64,000 nucleotides of DNA from Symbiodinium microadriaticum (GCA_001939145.1 LSRX01001558.1:43355-107354); one strand, 5' to 3'. Shown: positions 50,285 to 62,600, counted from the first letter of the stretch. Numbers and translations are program-made. The notes: generated by a model not told the origin, from the sequence alone.

Positions 50285-51793
50285 GAACCCACATTTTGAA
50301 TTTGGGGGTTCTCCAGGGCGGGGTCCTCTCCGTATCCCACCGTCAATCGGATGGAGTCGACAGGTGATCTCGCTGTGTCCCTGTCTTCATCCGTGGGTGG
50401 CACGATGCTACACCCCGCTGGCTCGAGGGCCCTGCAGTCAGCGAACATGCCATGCACGCACTCGCACAACCGGCAAACTACCGCATTCTGCAACCGCCTA
50501 CCCGGCAGCTTCCACGCCGCAGTGGGGAGGTTCCTGACCGTGTGGTCCTTCCTAGGTTCGGCACATGGTCTGCTGGCACACAAGCCGAAAAGACCAGACA
50601 TGTATATGTGCATACACCCAGACCTCCGGACGTGCAGGAATCCGATGGCCATACGTTACTTGCATCGATGTGCATGTCATGCAACCTACCGTAGGCTGCG
50701 GCTTAGCGGCGCAGCTGCAACTGCCTCGTCGAGCATGTCGTTGCACAAACCACGTCTGTCCTCGTCTGCGACGCTGGCCGCACGGAGTCGGAGCACCGCC
50801 AGCAGCGATGGAGTAAGTTCTGGCGTGGCAACGATGGGAGACGGACTTACAACACACTGAAACAACGACGGCGAGAACAGTCTGATTCCATGAGGTGCAT
50901 GCCTGCGGGTTTGCGGCGGCCCGAAGTGGTGCACACGATGTCAAGGCCGAAGTTAAGGGGAGCACGTCCTGCCAGGTCGAGTCCAAGCACGAAGCTCAGC
51001 GAGATGTCGCTGATCAGGTCTGGTGTCCGAATCTTGACACAGGATTCGGCTAAGACCATTTCGTCTCCCAGCTGCTCGTTCACGACCAACATCCCCTTCA
51101 CCTGACGAGATGTTTGCTCAGATGCCACGTCGTGCATCCGACAAGTTTGCGTGCTAAGGTGAGTGCGAGCATAGTCTCGTCCGTCTGGTGGCAGTACATG
51201 ACGCCACGGAACTGGACTGCAAGCACGTGAGTGGCGCCGGTCCTCCAGCCCGTATTTGAGCTCGATCCGTTAGCCCTCTCACTGGCCTATCCCCCCCTCT
51301 TGCCCTCTGCTACCCCAGCAAACAAGAAACCTCTCACTCGGAGACACATTTTGGTTGACTGCTACCGCTACCTGCGCTCCAGCAGCATACCATAATGCTT
51401 CGCTGCGAGAGAGCCGATCTCGGATTGGCCCTCCTTGAAGTCCACGTCATCCTGTTTCACTATCGCCGTTCTGACTATTGACCTATATCGGCATCGGATA
51501 ACGCACTCCATGAACGACTGGGTCCTGGTTAGTGGTCTCGCGTTCGCTCCGGTAGCGGACCCGGGTAGCTTCGTTGCAGGCTTCGCAATCCACGCATAGC
51601 TTGACCAACGGGGATACATGCGAGATTGGGGACGCCGTCCCCGGCGGGCCTGAAACCTGGATGGTGTGAACAGCAACTGGAGTCGCGCGTAAGCGGACTC
51701 CAGGGTGTCCACGGCCCCCAGCAGCCAAGTAGCGGTGGGGGAGCTTAGGAGCGGGATAAAATGAGCTTCCAGATGGCCAACAGCAACAAGCAA
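50285..51793 (-). CDS. Unique 1.5-kb block, coding-like, structure unresolved
   Basis: Largest repeat-free block outside the retroelement and 3-6 kb. The best minus-strand frames are 51137-50847 (LVVNEQLGDEMVLAESCVKI, FVLGLDLAGRAPLNFGLDIV) and 50652-50285 (LPTAAWKLPGRRLQNAVVCR). The LGLD...NFG text resembles the C-terminal part of a retropepsin, but no DTG/DSG active site was found upstream. Plus-strand frames are also open. It could be a decayed retroelement or a host gene. Confidence 0.35.
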
Positions 51794-51952
51794 TTTCTAG
51801 TTATTTCTTTCTTGAGGGTTTAGGGTTTTGGGTTTAAGGTTTAGGGTTTTGGGTTTAGGGTTTTAGGGTTTAGGGCTTTGGATTTAGGGTTTTAGGGCAT
51901 AGGGATTTAGGGTTTAGGGTTTTGCAAAGAAACAGTACCCCCTATACCCGAA

Positions 51953-52099
51953 CCATGAGACTATTTGGACTTGTATCTCCCTTGCTCCAGAAAGAAGAGG
52001 TTGAAAAGCTAGAGACAGGAATGGCCCTGCCCTCGTCAAAAGACGTACAGGACCTCCATAACACCGTTCTAGATACCCGAAAAAGCCTTATGACAGCAT
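51953..52099 (+). CDS. Candidate small coding segment, coiled-coil-like
   Basis: ATG, 48 codons and TAG (LLQKEEVEKLETGMALPSSK, VQDLHNTVLDTRKSL). Directly after the stop, in another frame, SDIHKTLKDIVENLHEPLKK follows, with the same hydrophobic spacing. This suggests one longer protein with an intron or frameshift at about 52100. Confidence 0.45.
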
Positions 52100-52420
52100 A
52101 GTGTCGGACATCCATAAGACCTTGAAAGACATCGTGGAAAACCTCCATGAACCCCTGAAGAAGAACCCCCTGAAGCCCATAACTATAAGACACCTTATAA
52201 GGCCCTTCTAAAACCCTGTAGAACCTGAAAGTTGAAATTACCATATAAAGCCCTGCCTCTACCCTAAACCCCTTGACAAGCCCTCAATCTTCAAACCCTA
52301 CACCCTAAAGCCAAAACAGAGCCCTAAACCCTCAAACGTAAACGTAAACCCAAAAAAAAACTAAACCCTAAACCAAAAAGCAACTAAACCCTAAACCCTA
52401 AAAGAAACCAAAAAAACAAA

Positions 52421-53212
52421 AAATACATCCCTGAACCCTAAACCCTAGACCCTAAACCCTAAACCCTTAGGTTCGTCTAACTCGCTTCTTGAAGGGCTTC
52501 TGGTGGCTCCCAGAGAGCCCAATACCCCTTAATTAAGGAATATACCTTAAATCATAATTCATTTTAAGGCCCCTCTAATTTAAGGTATATCCCTTAATTC
52601 CCTTATAGAACACTTATAGAGACCCTTATAGATCCCTTTTAAGGAACCCTATAACTTAAGGTGTATTACTTTTAATTAAGGAGAATTGGGGCCACGTTTA
52701 AAATGTTTTTGTTTGGGGTTTAGGGGTTTAGGATTTGTTGGTTTAGGGTTTAGGGCTGGGCTTCTGCTAATTTAGGGTTTAGGGCTTAGGGTTTAGGGTT
52801 TAGGGTCTAGGGTTTAGGGTTTAGGGAAGGCTGGGCTTCTGCCAATTTAGGGCTTTAGGGCTTTAGGGCTTTTGGGGTTTTCGGGTTCCAGGTTTAGGCA
52901 CAAAAGGTTTCTACAAGGGCTGCCCAAAAGGACTACAAGGGTTCTTTAAGCCTAAACCCTAAACCCTAAACCCTACAGTTAAGGACCTCCTGAAGGTTTC
53001 AGGGTCCAGGGCTCAGAGTCCGCAGCTTCGGGTTTGGGCGTCGGGGATAAGTCTTTTTCCAGAGGAGAGGTTTAGGGTTTAGGGTTTTGCCAGAGGAGAG
53101 GGTTCGGAGCTTCGAATCTTTGGAAAACTGCGACTGCAAGCTCAAGGTTTGAGGACTTTGGGGGCATAAAGTTGAGGACTTTGGGGTTAGGGTTTAGGGT
53201 TTAGGGTTCAGG
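52421..53212. repeat. 792-bp segment duplicated at 53625-54416
   Basis: Contains an extended family C element (52510-52690) and TTTAGGG tracts. Identical by eye to 53625-54416 and ends at the N at 53213. Confidence 0.92.
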
Positions 53213-53624
53213 NTGAGGGTTGAGGGTTTAGGGTTGAGGGTTGAGGGTTGAGGGTTTAGGGTTGAGGGTTTAGGGATGTATTTAGGGTTGAGGGTTTAGG
53301 GTTCAGGGATGTATTTGGGTTTTAGGGTTTAGGGTTCAGGGATGTATTTGAGGTCTAGGGTTTAGGGTTTAGGGTTCAGGGATGCATTTAGGGTTGAGGG
53401 TTTAGGGTTGAGGGTTTAGGGTTTAGGATCTAGGGTCTAGGGTCTAGGTTTTGGGGGTTTAGGGTTCAGCTCTTCGGATGTGGTCTTTGGGCTCCTGTTT
53501 CTGTGAGGCCACGGGTCTTGCGGGGCCTTTTCTCTGCAGAAGCGGTCCGGAAATCCCAGGACTAAGGAGAGGCCTAAACCCTTGCACCTCAACCCTAAAC
53601 CCTAAGCCCTCAACCCTAAGCCCT

Positions 53625-54416
53625 AAATACATCCCTGAACCCTAAACCCTAGACCCTAAACCCTAAACCCTTAGGTTCGTCTAACTCGCTTCTTGAAGGG
53701 CTTCTGGTGGCTCCCAGAGAGCCCAATACCCCTTAATTAAGGAATATACCTTAAATCATAATTCATTTTAAGGCCCCTCTAATTTAAGGTATATCCCTTA
53801 ATTCCCTTATAGAACACTTATAGAGACCCTTATAGATCCCTTTTAAGGAACCCTATAACTTAAGGTGTATTACTTTTAATTAAGGAGAATTGGGGCCACG
53901 TTTAAAATGTTTTTGTTTGGGGTTTAGGGGTTTAGGATTTGTTGGTTTAGGGTTTAGGGCTGGGCTTCTGCTAATTTAGGGTTTAGGGCTTAGGGTTTAG
54001 GGTTTAGGGTCTAGGGTTTAGGGTTTAGGGAAGGCTGGGCTTCTGCCAATTTAGGGCTTTAGGGCTTTAGGGCTTTTGGGGTTTTCGGGTTCCAGGTTTA
54101 GGCACAAAAGGTTTCTACAAGGGCTGCCCAAAAGGACTACAAGGGTTCTTTAAGCCTAAACCCTAAACCCTAAACCCTACAGTTAAGGACCTCCTGAAGG
54201 TTTCAGGGTCCAGGGCTCAGAGTCCGCAGCTTCGGGTTTGGGCGTCGGGGATAAGTCTTTTTCCAGAGGAGAGGTTTAGGGTTTAGGGTTTTGCCAGAGG
54301 AGAGGGTTCGGAGCTTCGAATCTTTGGAAAACTGCGACTGCAAGCTCAAGGTTTGAGGACTTTGGGGGCATAAAGTTGAGGACTTTGGGGTTAGGGTTTA
54401 GGGTTTAGGGTTCAGG
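53625..54416. repeat. Second copy of the 792-bp duplication
   Basis: Offset of 1204 bp from the first copy. The 412 bp between copies begins with a TTGAGGG-rich variant tract. Confidence 0.92.
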
Positions 54417-54459
54417 GTTGAGGGTTTAGGGGTTTTAGGGTTTAGGGTTTAGGGTTTAG

Positions 54460-54517
54460 GGACACTGCCTCTGGATCTAGCGACATCCTTGTCGTGGAGA
54501 TGCGGCTGTCGCCCTGA
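54460..54517 (+). CDS. Candidate terminal exon
   Basis: Acceptor GGGTTTAG, frame DTASGSSDILVVEMRLSP, TGA stop. The acceptor is itself telomere-like repeat. Confidence 0.35.
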
Positions 54518-54839
54518 ACCTTTACCTGCCTGCAACTCAATGCATTAAGAGGTCTCACAATGGCATGATGCCACAGCAGGACGTCTTCCAAACGGTTCAA
54601 TTGCTTGAAAGATTTTCTCGCGGTTGCAGGCTATATTGGGCCAGTTTTGATGAAAGTCGCAGACCAAGTGTATCACTTTTAAACTTTATGGCAATCTGAG
54701 CGAGGTACTCGACTGTCAGCCCCACCATCATAGCCAAGCACCACAACAGCACCTCATACAGCAATGCCAGAAAACCCCGAGGCAAATCAAAACGAAAGTA
54801 AACCCTAAACCCTAAACCCTAAACCGAAAACACATGGAC

Positions 54840-54930
54840 CCGTCTGCCGCCTTCGCACGGTAGATAAGGGCTCCATCTTGCGTCCGATCCACCAGCGCCT
54901 TTGTCTGCATCCTGGTCGAGAGAGTCTGGA
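54840..54930 (-). CDS. Candidate exon, product unknown
   Basis: Acceptor GTTACTTCAAAG, 29 codons (QTLSTRMQTKALVDRTQDGA, LIYRAKAAD), donor ACGG|GTCCATG. Phases 2 in, 2 out. Confidence 0.5.
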
Positions 54931-55539
54931 CTTTGAAGTAACCGGGGAGAAACAAGTATAGACTTTTATTTTATAATGGTTCCTTTAAAGAACAGGTCCA
55001 AAAAGAAAGTATTCAAGTATGGTACTCCAGAATCCAGGAGTTCGGGTTCAGGCTTCAGGGCTTTTTTCGACAACTGTCTGCTCGGCAGTATGAGCCATTT
55101 TGACTGAGCCAATAAGGTTCACGATGTAGCACTTTGGGTCGTGGGCTTGGGGTTTGGGGTTTACCGTAAGCCCTAAAGTTTAGGGATGAGGAGGTAGAAG
55201 GGCTTTAAGTTTTAAGGCGAAAGCAAAAGAAATTGAGAACACTCCTCTGAGCTACGGTGCAGTGCTTGTGGTTTGGGTACTTGGGTTAAGACGTGTCTAG
55301 GGGTTGGGTTTAGGGTTTAGGGGCCATACCCACCATGCATGTACAACAAAGGATAAACGTACAAGCAATGCAACGACGGCGACACGACGACCACCAAGAT
55401 CAACAGAGGCTCTTCTGGCAACAACGGCAATCACCCACGTGTCGTGCGCGGGTGTCAGCATCAAACGCTAGGACCCGCTAGGACTGCAAGACAAAGGGCG
55501 GTGGGTGTCACATTTTGTTCAGTGTCACAGCGAAACCCC

Positions 55540-55800
55540 AAAACTCAAAACCCTAAACCCCTAAACCCGTGAAACCCTAAACCCCAAACTCTAAAGACCC
55601 TAAACCCTAAAACCCCTAAACCCTAAAACTCTAAACCAGAAAAACCCTAAACACTAAAACCCTAAACCCTAAAACCCAAAAACCCTAAACCCCTACACCC
55701 TGAAAGCCCTAAAACCCTAAAAACCTTAACAACCCTCCCAAACCCTAAACCCTAAACCTTGAATCCCTAAACCCTACAAACCCTAAACCCAAAATCCGAA
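55540..55800. repeat. CCCTAAA tract
   Basis: Degenerate AACCCTAAA units. Confidence 0.85.
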
Positions 55801-55818
55801 GCTTTCGCTCCTAAGCCC

Positions 55819-55994
55819 TACTTGTCATGGGTAGCTATAAGTATGGTTATAAGTCCCCTAATATGGGTTCTAACTGCAGTTACCTTACTTATAACCCCAC
55901 TTATAACCCTAAACCAACCCTAAACCTTAAACCCTAAACACCAAAACCCTAAACCCTAAACCCGTTATTATAACTACCCATGAACATCCAAGTA
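55819..55994. mobile_element. Family A element split by a CCCTAAA insert
   Basis: Both ends are family A (TACTTGTCATGGGTAGCTAT; ACTACCCATGAACATCCAAG), but about 63 bp of CCCTAAA units (55906-55968) interrupt it right after CTTATAACC. Confidence 0.8.
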
Positions 55995-56040
55995 AGCCCA
56001 AGACTCCGACCGAGACCTTGCACCAATTGTCTTCATGGCA

Positions 56041-56230
56041 GGGTTTAGGGGTTTAGGGGTTTAGGGGTTTAGGGTTTAGGGGTTTAGGGGTTTAGGGGTT
56101 TAGGGGTTTAGGGTTTAGGGTTTAGGGTTTAGGGTTTAGGGCGTAGGGCGTAGGACTTTTAGGGCTTAGGGTTTTGAGGGCTTGGTTTTAGGGTTTAGGG
56201 CTTTCAGAGTGTAGGGTTTAGGGTTTAGGG
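56041..56230. repeat. TTTAGGGG then TTTAGGG array
   Basis: A run of TTTAGGGG octamers passing into TTTAGGG heptamers. Confidence 0.9.
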
Positions 56231-56439
56231 CTTAGGTTTCTTTTGTGGGGTTAGGGTTTTATGTTTGGGGAGTCTAGAGTTTGAGAATTAGGGTGTAGGT
56301 AGGATGTTGTGTCAGACTCTGCTTTTGTGCTCTGTCCAGGTATCTATGTGCACGCACCTCTGCATATGCGCATAAACATGCGCACATATATGGTACCTTC
56401 CAATAAATCTCGCATATGTCGTATTATATTATTCACATA

Positions 56440-56887
56440 TATTATATTCTATTATATCATATTCTGTTCTATTTTATTATATCATATCATATCATATCAT
56501 ATCATATTATATTATATTATGTAATTTTATAATATGTTATATCACATTATATTATATTATATGATTACAATATATTATACTGGTATATTATATCACATTC
56601 TACTGATCAGACTATATCACAATTACGTTATATTCCACTATATCGTATTGTATTACATTATGCGATGATATTCTATATTATATCATACTATGTTCTATGT
56701 ATATGTGTTTATGTATATGTCTATATGTATATACACATATATGTAGTGGGTGTGTGTGTATACATATATACGTATACATCTATGTACATATCACATACAT
56801 ACATACATACATACATACATACATACCTACATGCATACTTACATACCTATGTATGTACATACAAACATGCATATTCATATTCATATT

Positions 56888-56963
<76 letters not shown>

Positions 56964-57177
56964 CACATACACATATATATATATATATACATGTGTATGT
57001 ATAAGTGTATGTATCTGTGTATGTTTCTGTATGTGTGTATGTCTTTGTACATGTATGTGTGTACGTATATGTATGTGTGTATGTGTATGTATGCATGCAT
57101 GTATGTATGTATGTATGTATGTATGTACGTAGGTATGTATGTATGCATGCATGCATGCATGTATGTATGTATGTATG
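56440..57177. repeat. Long AT-rich microsatellite (ATATC, ACAT, ATATAC, TATG)
   Basis: About 740 bp in consecutive blocks. The 206-codon Tyr/Ile-rich frame and its relatives on both strands are artefacts of the repeat. Confidence 0.97.
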
Positions 57178-57281
57178 GTGCCTTGCAAAGGCCAAGGCTC
57201 ATGGCGAGCCCAGAACCGCCACAACCGCCGGGAAGGGCAGCGAAGAAACCCCGGAGCTGCAGCACAAGGACGAGGACCTGG
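57178..57281 (+). CDS. Candidate exon adjoining a (TATG)n microsatellite
   Basis: The frame CLAKAKAHGEPRTATTAGKG then SEETPELQHKDEDL ends at a CTGG|GTTGAG donor. The other two frames are also open but less protein-like. No acceptor apart from the microsatellite edge. Confidence 0.35.
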
Positions 57282-57720
57282 GTTGAGGGTTCAAGGTTTA
57301 GGGCGTTTAGGGTTTAGGGGTTTCAAGGTTTAGGGTTTAAGGTGTTGGGTTTGAGGTTGAGGGTCTAAGGTTTAGGGTGTTTAGGGCTTAGGGCTTTCAG
57401 GGTGTGGGGTTTAGGTTCTTTAGAGTTTAGGGCGTAGGCTTTAGGGGGTTAGGCTTTAATGTTCAGGGGGTTTAAGGTTTAAGGTTTCGGGTCTAAGGAT
57501 CAGGGTATTGATTCAATAGGGTTCTTTAAGCGTTACTGTACAGGGTAGGAGAAGGGTTCTATAATATAGGGGCCTGGAGAAGTAGAACAGGGTTTGGCGG
57601 GGGTATATACATGCACTATAGTTGTAGGAAGGAAGCCCAAAATAGTATTGGTAGCAGGGTTTGGTGCTCTATTCGGGATGAACGAAGTTACCCCTGCAAT
57701 TTCAAATTAAGGTCGTATGA

Positions 57721-57907
57721 TTGCCCTTCTACTTGCCTTGTGGTACTGTAAACAAGGAGCGCGAAGTAAAAGGGCGTTTAGCATTGGGGCTGGGACATTG
57801 CTTGGCACCAACCTTCAGCAAACGCTGCTGTGAGCCTTTGACAAACGTCTCATCAGGCCAGCATGACCATGGCAATCCTACCAATGAGCCTCCTACTACT
57901 ATTTCTT

Positions 57908-57940
<33 letters not shown>

Positions 57941-57941
57941 T

Positions 57942-57991
<50 letters not shown>

Positions 57992-58158
57992 ATATGCACA
58001 TGTGGATACAAGCCTACGCTCTGAAGCTGCACCAAGTCGCCAGAACGGCCATGGCAGTGGGGAAGGCCGCTGCAAAGCACGGAGGGAAGCGGAGAGCCGA
58101 CGTCTCCCGGCCCGGCGTTACCGGATGTAAAGTTGCAGGTTTAAGGTTTAGGATTTAG
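57721..58158 (+). CDS. Candidate coding region around a (TAC)n microsatellite
   Basis: A frame of 145 codons includes about 35 Thr from (ACT)n at 57896-57990. The part after it, HMWIQAYALKLHQVARTAMA then VGKAAAKHGGKRRADVSRPG, is strongly protein-like. The microsatellite could be intronic, with only the 3' part coding. Confidence 0.4.
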
Positions 58159-58549
58159 GGTTCAGGGCTACAGTCTTTGAAAAAGTTTTATGTTTATTAG
58201 GGTTTAGGGCTGCAGGGTTACAGGTTTAGGATTTAGGGTTGTAGGGCATAAGGTTCAGGATTTTGGGTTTAGGGTTTGCGGGTCTTGGCTTTAGGTTTCG
58301 GCAGCATTGTGTGACAACCGATGTGGTTTTACCAATTTCGACCACATGGGGTTTCCGAAAATAGGGGACCCTAATATAGTACTCTTAATAGTAGGATCCT
58401 TATTATAAGGACCCCACAATAAGGTACCCCTAATTTTCGGAAAGTCCCACATGTGGGCACAGCCTACGGGAGGGGTCCCCGCGCAACAAGTCCAATGCAA
58501 TGCACAGGACGATGTCTTTTGTGATTTTAACGCACTTCTGCTGTATATA

Positions 58550-58700
58550 CATATACATGTATGTATGTATGTATGTATGTATGTATGTATGTATGTGTAT
58601 ATGTGTATATGTGTATATGTATATATGTGTATATGAATAATTGTATATATGTATAGATGTATATTATGTATATATGCATATACATACATGTATATACATA
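58550..58700. repeat. (TATG)n/(TATA) microsatellite
   Basis: Same units as at 56700-57170. Confidence 0.95.
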
Positions 58701-59119
58701 TCTAGGGGTCTAGAGTTCGAGGTTTAGGATGCTGTCGTTACGATTGCGACTATGTGCTATGCCCTCAACAATTCGAGTCTATCATAAGCCTCGAGTGACT
58801 CTAGAACTCTAAAACGAAACGCTGATCCCTGCAGCCCTGATTTCCTGATTTCGGAGGGCCCGAAGCAACTGGTTTGGGGTTTCGGGTTTAGGGTGGTGCC
58901 GAAGCTAAACTCTCAAAACTCTCGAAACAAGCCTGACAAGCCTAAAACCCCTTCAACAAACAAACTGAAACCCTAAACTCCTAAAATCCTGCCTGGAACC
59001 CCAAACTCCTAAAAACCCTACCTGAAACCCTAAACCCCCTAAAAATCCTAATCACTCTAGGAACCCCCAGCCAAAGCCTTCAGAGCTCTACCTGGCCGAG
59101 CCCCGAAGCCGAACACTCC

Positions 59120-59300
59120 TGCTTGGAGGTTCATGGGTAGCCATAAGTGGGGTTTATAGGGTTCATGCTTTTTAATTTTTTCATGGTTCATAAGGGTTAT
59201 TTATAGGGCTTATAGGGTTTATTTACAGGGCTTATAGGGGCTATTTATAGGGCTTATAGGGTTTATTTATAGGGCTTATAGGGCTTATAGGGCTCATAGG
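59120..59300. repeat. Half family A element followed by a 22-bp tandem array
   Basis: GCTTGGAGGTTCATGGGTAG (family A end), then four to five units of GGGTTTATTTATAGGGCTTA. Confidence 0.75.
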
Positions 59301-59677
59301 GTTTAGGGTTTCAGGGGTTCAGGGTTTAGGGTCTAGGGTGTTCGGTGGTTTCGGGGCAATGAGCTTAACAATTAAGCTAGGGTTTTGGGTACATGTTGGT
59401 ACTAAAAATATGTTAAACCCTGAGGAATTTGACTCGTAGCTAAGGCAGCTATTGTGAACCCTAACCCCTAAGTCCGGTATAGCAACCCTTATCGGACCCT
59501 TTGAAAGGAATCGGAAGGAACCCCAAGGAAGAGCATTCGTAACTGAGGCCCTTGTATTCAACCCTAAACTCCTAACCCCTAAACCCTAAGCCCTAAACCC
59601 TAAAACCCTAAAACCCTAAACCTTAAACCGTAGAACCCTAAACCCTAAATCCTAAAACCCTAACCCCTAAACCCTAC

Positions 59678-61232
59678 AAGAGGTCGTCTGGGATGACGGC
59701 CGCCGATGTGTCCAGGCTCTGGCGTTCCAGTCGGGTGATCTGGCAGATCGAAGGCTTGGCCCAAAAACGGAAGTGATGAGAACCCTGTTTAGGGTTTAGG
59801 GTTTAGGGTTTAGGGTTAGGGTTTGGAGGTTCATGGTTAGTTCTAAGTATTGTTATAAGTCCCCTAATATGGGTTATAACTACAGTTACCCTACTTCTCA
59901 CCCTACTTTTCACTACCCATGAACCTCCAAGTAAACCCTAAACCCTAAACCGTGAGGGATTGGGGGGTCTGGGCACGGGTGGTGTCAGGGTTTAGGGTTT
60001 AGGTCTGGGGTTTTGTTGCAGTGGTTCTCCATGACTGCTGGTATCGGTAGAAACTCAAGTCCAGCTTGTGCAAGACTTTTGAGGGAATAGTATGTCTACT
60101 CCCCTTAGAAGGTAAGCCAAGTGAGCATTTTCAAGATCCTTGTAGCAGACACCATAAACCAAAAAGCAAAACAAAATGATGCTCAGGAGCTTTCAAGGTA
60201 TCTGTACGGGACTGGGCTCTTGTTAAGGAATTTAATTTACGTTACCATAATAAGGAAACCATATTATTTACTATAGATCGCTATTATGGCAACTTAAATA
60301 AAATCACTTAACAAGAACCCTAAACCCTAAACCCTAACCCTAAACCTAAATAAAATCCCTTAACAAGAACGCAGGGGAGCTTCCTCTTACGGTCCCTTTG
60401 AAGCATCGCAGTTTCTGAAACCTCAGTTGAGCGTTTGGGGCTTGCTGGCTATGGTCCGGGGCTTAGGGTTTGCGGATTTAGGGTTTAGGGCTTCTTTTTT
60501 AGGGTTTTAAGGCTTTAGGGTTTAGGGTTTAGGGTTTGATTTAGGGTTTAGGGTTTAGGGTTTAGGGTTTGATTTAGGGTTTAGGAGTTTCGGGTTTAGG
60601 GTTTAGGGGTTCAGGGTTTAGGGTTTAGGGATTTCGGGTGTAGGGTTTAAGGTTTCGGGTTTAGGAGTTTAGGATTTAGGGTTTAGGGTTTAGGGTTTAG
60701 GGCTTAGGGTTTATGGTGTTGCAGGATGTTCTGGGACGGTGTAGGATTCAGGGGATGTGCAGGCTGAATAGGCTGCGTCAAGCACGGATTTCGGTCCGCG
60801 AGCCTTTAAGTAGATCAGATCCAACACCAATGAATGCACCTTTCAGCTTGCTTATCAGCCACCCGCGAGCCTTTTCAGTGCAGTTTGATGCCAGATATTG
60901 AGATTAAGGGACTCGCTCGTCGTCATGTTATGTCCCCGTTTCTCCAGGGCCACTTCCGTTGTTGCGGCCTCTGGATTAGGGTTCTGTGGTTGAGGCACGT
61001 AAGGCTTCAGGGATTTCGGGGGTAGGCAAGCGAAGGTCTCGTGTTTTGGGTTTAGAGGGCGCTAAGTCGTTGGTGCAGGAGCCATATTGTGCGCAATCCA
61101 ACGGGACCGATGTCGCCAACACATAATCTCTGACAGAGGCCATCTTCCGGAAACACTCCTCGAGGTCAGCGATGACCCCAGCTGCGATAGTGTTCCCACG
61201 CCGAGCCCCAAACGTCGGAAGACCTGAACCAG
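59678..61232 (-). CDS. Candidate multi-exon gene H, product unknown
   Basis: Exon about 61232-61070 (NTIAAGVIADLEECFRKMAS, VRDYVLATSVPLDCAQYGS), exon 60440-60391 (acceptor GCCAGCAAG, PNAQLRFQKLRCFKGT, donor ACC|GTAAGAGG) and exon 59754-59678 (PSICQITRLERQSLDTSAAV, donor CTT|GTAGGG). The 60391 to 59754 junction is phase 0 on both sides. Introns contain TTTAGGG repeat, a family A element (59822-59933) and a family D element (60220-60328). No family recognised. Confidence 0.5.
59822..59933. mobile_element. Family A element inside a gene H intron
   Basis: TTTGGAGGTTCATGGTTAGT to GAACCTCCAAGTA, flanked on both sides by CCCTAAA/TTTAGGG units. Confidence 0.75.
60220..60328. mobile_element. Family D element with duplicated tail
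   Basis: CTCTTGTTAAGGAATTTAAT ... CACTTAACAAGAACCC. After about 20 bp of CCCTAAA units the tail AAATAAAATCCCTTAACAAG recurs at 60349-60370. Confidence 0.75.
60725..60901 (+). CDS. Candidate terminal exon, product unknown
   Basis: Acceptor ATGGTGTTGCAG, 58 codons (LGRCRIQGMCRLNRLRQARI, FSLLISHPRAFSVQF) and a TGA. Opposite strand to gene H and inside its intron. Confidence 0.45.
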   Translation, partial: DVLGRCRIQGMCRLNRLRQARISVREPLSRSDPTPMNAPFSLLISHPRAFSVQFDARY

Positions 61233-61347
61233 CTCCACCAGTTTCGGGTTTAGGGTTGATGGTTTAGGGTTTGGAGTTCAGGGTTTAGGGCTCCTCCACC
61301 TCAATGGTGGAGGCGGTGGCCGCAGCAAGTCAAAGGGCCGGCCGGCG

Positions 61348-61599
61348 ATGGTCAAAGGCTGGCAGATGACCCTTAAAGGACACATCCCAGGTGGGCTTCC
61401 ACGCAAGACGCTACAAAACCAAGGCATGGAGAGCACAGAGCGGGAGGAAGAGCCAAGCACAAACGAGAGAGATCCTTTGGGCCTGATCTTTGCGGTGGTA
61501 GTGGCGACGGCCGTCGTGGTTGAGCGGGGCAATGGTGATGGTCATGGTGGTGCTTGTCATATGCAAACGAAAGTGACAACTAACGAAAGCGACATGTGA
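61348..61599 (+). CDS. Candidate coding segment with hydrophobic stretch
   Basis: 83 codons to TGA. KTLQNQGMESTEREEEPSTN is followed by PLGLIFAVVVATAVVV, a possible membrane segment. Minus-strand frames overlap. Confidence 0.35.
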   Translation: MVKGWQMTLKGHIPGGLPRKTLQNQGMESTEREEEPSTNERDPLGLIFAVVVATAVVVERGNGDGHGGACHMQTKVTTNESDM

Positions 61600-61969
61600 G
61601 GCCCGAGGAACAACCCTAAACCCTCACCACAACACCGAAATCCCGAACCGCCAGACCCGGAAACCCTCATTAACTTAAACCCTGTAACAAAACCTAAATC
61701 CCTAAACTCTACGCTGTAATTGAAGGCCTCTAGAAATACTACGTAAAGCCTAAACCCGCAAGATTTATTTGCACGAAACCCTGAAGCCCTAGAGAGGCAA
61801 CAACAATGATAGATTCCAAGAACAGCCCAAAAACCCTGAGCCTGTTTCAAAAACCCCTGAAGCCCTAAACCCCTAAATCCACAAAACCCCCCCCCCTTGC
61901 GGAGGTCTGACCCGCAGCAACAAGCGATCCTCCAAGGCCTCCAAACCAAGGTTCCGGGATTCTATATTG

Positions 61970-62600
61970 GGGACCTAAACAGGGAGCCTAATTTGGAGAA
62001 CTACCCATATGGAGGTTAAGGGTTTAGGGCTTAGGGTTTAGGGTTCCGGGATTCAGGGTTAGGGTCAGGGTTTAAGGTTGAGGGCTGTAAGGTTTAGGGT
62101 TGAGGGTTTAAGGTCTAGGGGTTAAAGGTTGAGAGTTTGAGGTCTAGGGTTCCGGGATTCAGGGTACCCAGAGAGCCCAATACCCCTTCATTAAGGAATA
62201 TGCCTTAAATTATAGGGGCCTTAAAAATCATGATTTAAGGTATATTCCTTAATTAAGGGGTTCCGGGATTCAGGCTTCGGATTTAAGGTTGAGGGCTTAA
62301 GGTTTAGGGTTGGACTCTGAATGGGCTTAGGGTTTAGGGTTTAGGGCCTAGGGTTTAGGGTTTAGGGGGGACCTCACAAAGGGACCCTAATTTAGAGAAC
62401 TACCCATATGGAGGCTAAGGGTTTAGGGCTTAGGGTTTAGGGTTCCGGGATTCAGGAGTTGGGGTTCAGGGTTTAAGGTTGAGGGCTATAAGGTTTGTTG
62501 GTTTAAGGTTGAGGGCTTAAGGTTTAGGGTTGAGGGTTTAAGGCTGAGGGCTTAAGGTTTCGGGTTGGGGGTTCACGGTTCAGGGCTTAAGGTTTAGGGT
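61970..62600. repeat. TTTAGGG/TTGAGGG tract with family B half copies and a family C element
   Basis: Half family B ends at about 61965-62013 and 62369-62413 (TAATTTAGAGAACTACCCAT) share the downstream phrase ATATGGAGG(T/C)TAAGGGTTTA. Family C at 62165-62262. Confidence 0.7.

Noticed and set aside
50847-51137. Retropepsin fragment
   Set aside because: LGLD...NFG is suggestive but no DTG/DSG motif was found upstream; kept only as an unresolved coding-like block.
55089-55115. AGCCATTTTG resembling the dinoflagellate spliced leader
   Set aside because: Only about ten bases match and the rest of the leader diverges, so a retroposed cDNA relic is not supported.
56665-57317. Open frames of up to 206 codons
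   Set aside because: Tyr/Ile/His/Met-rich translation of ACAT/TATG microsatellite on both strands.
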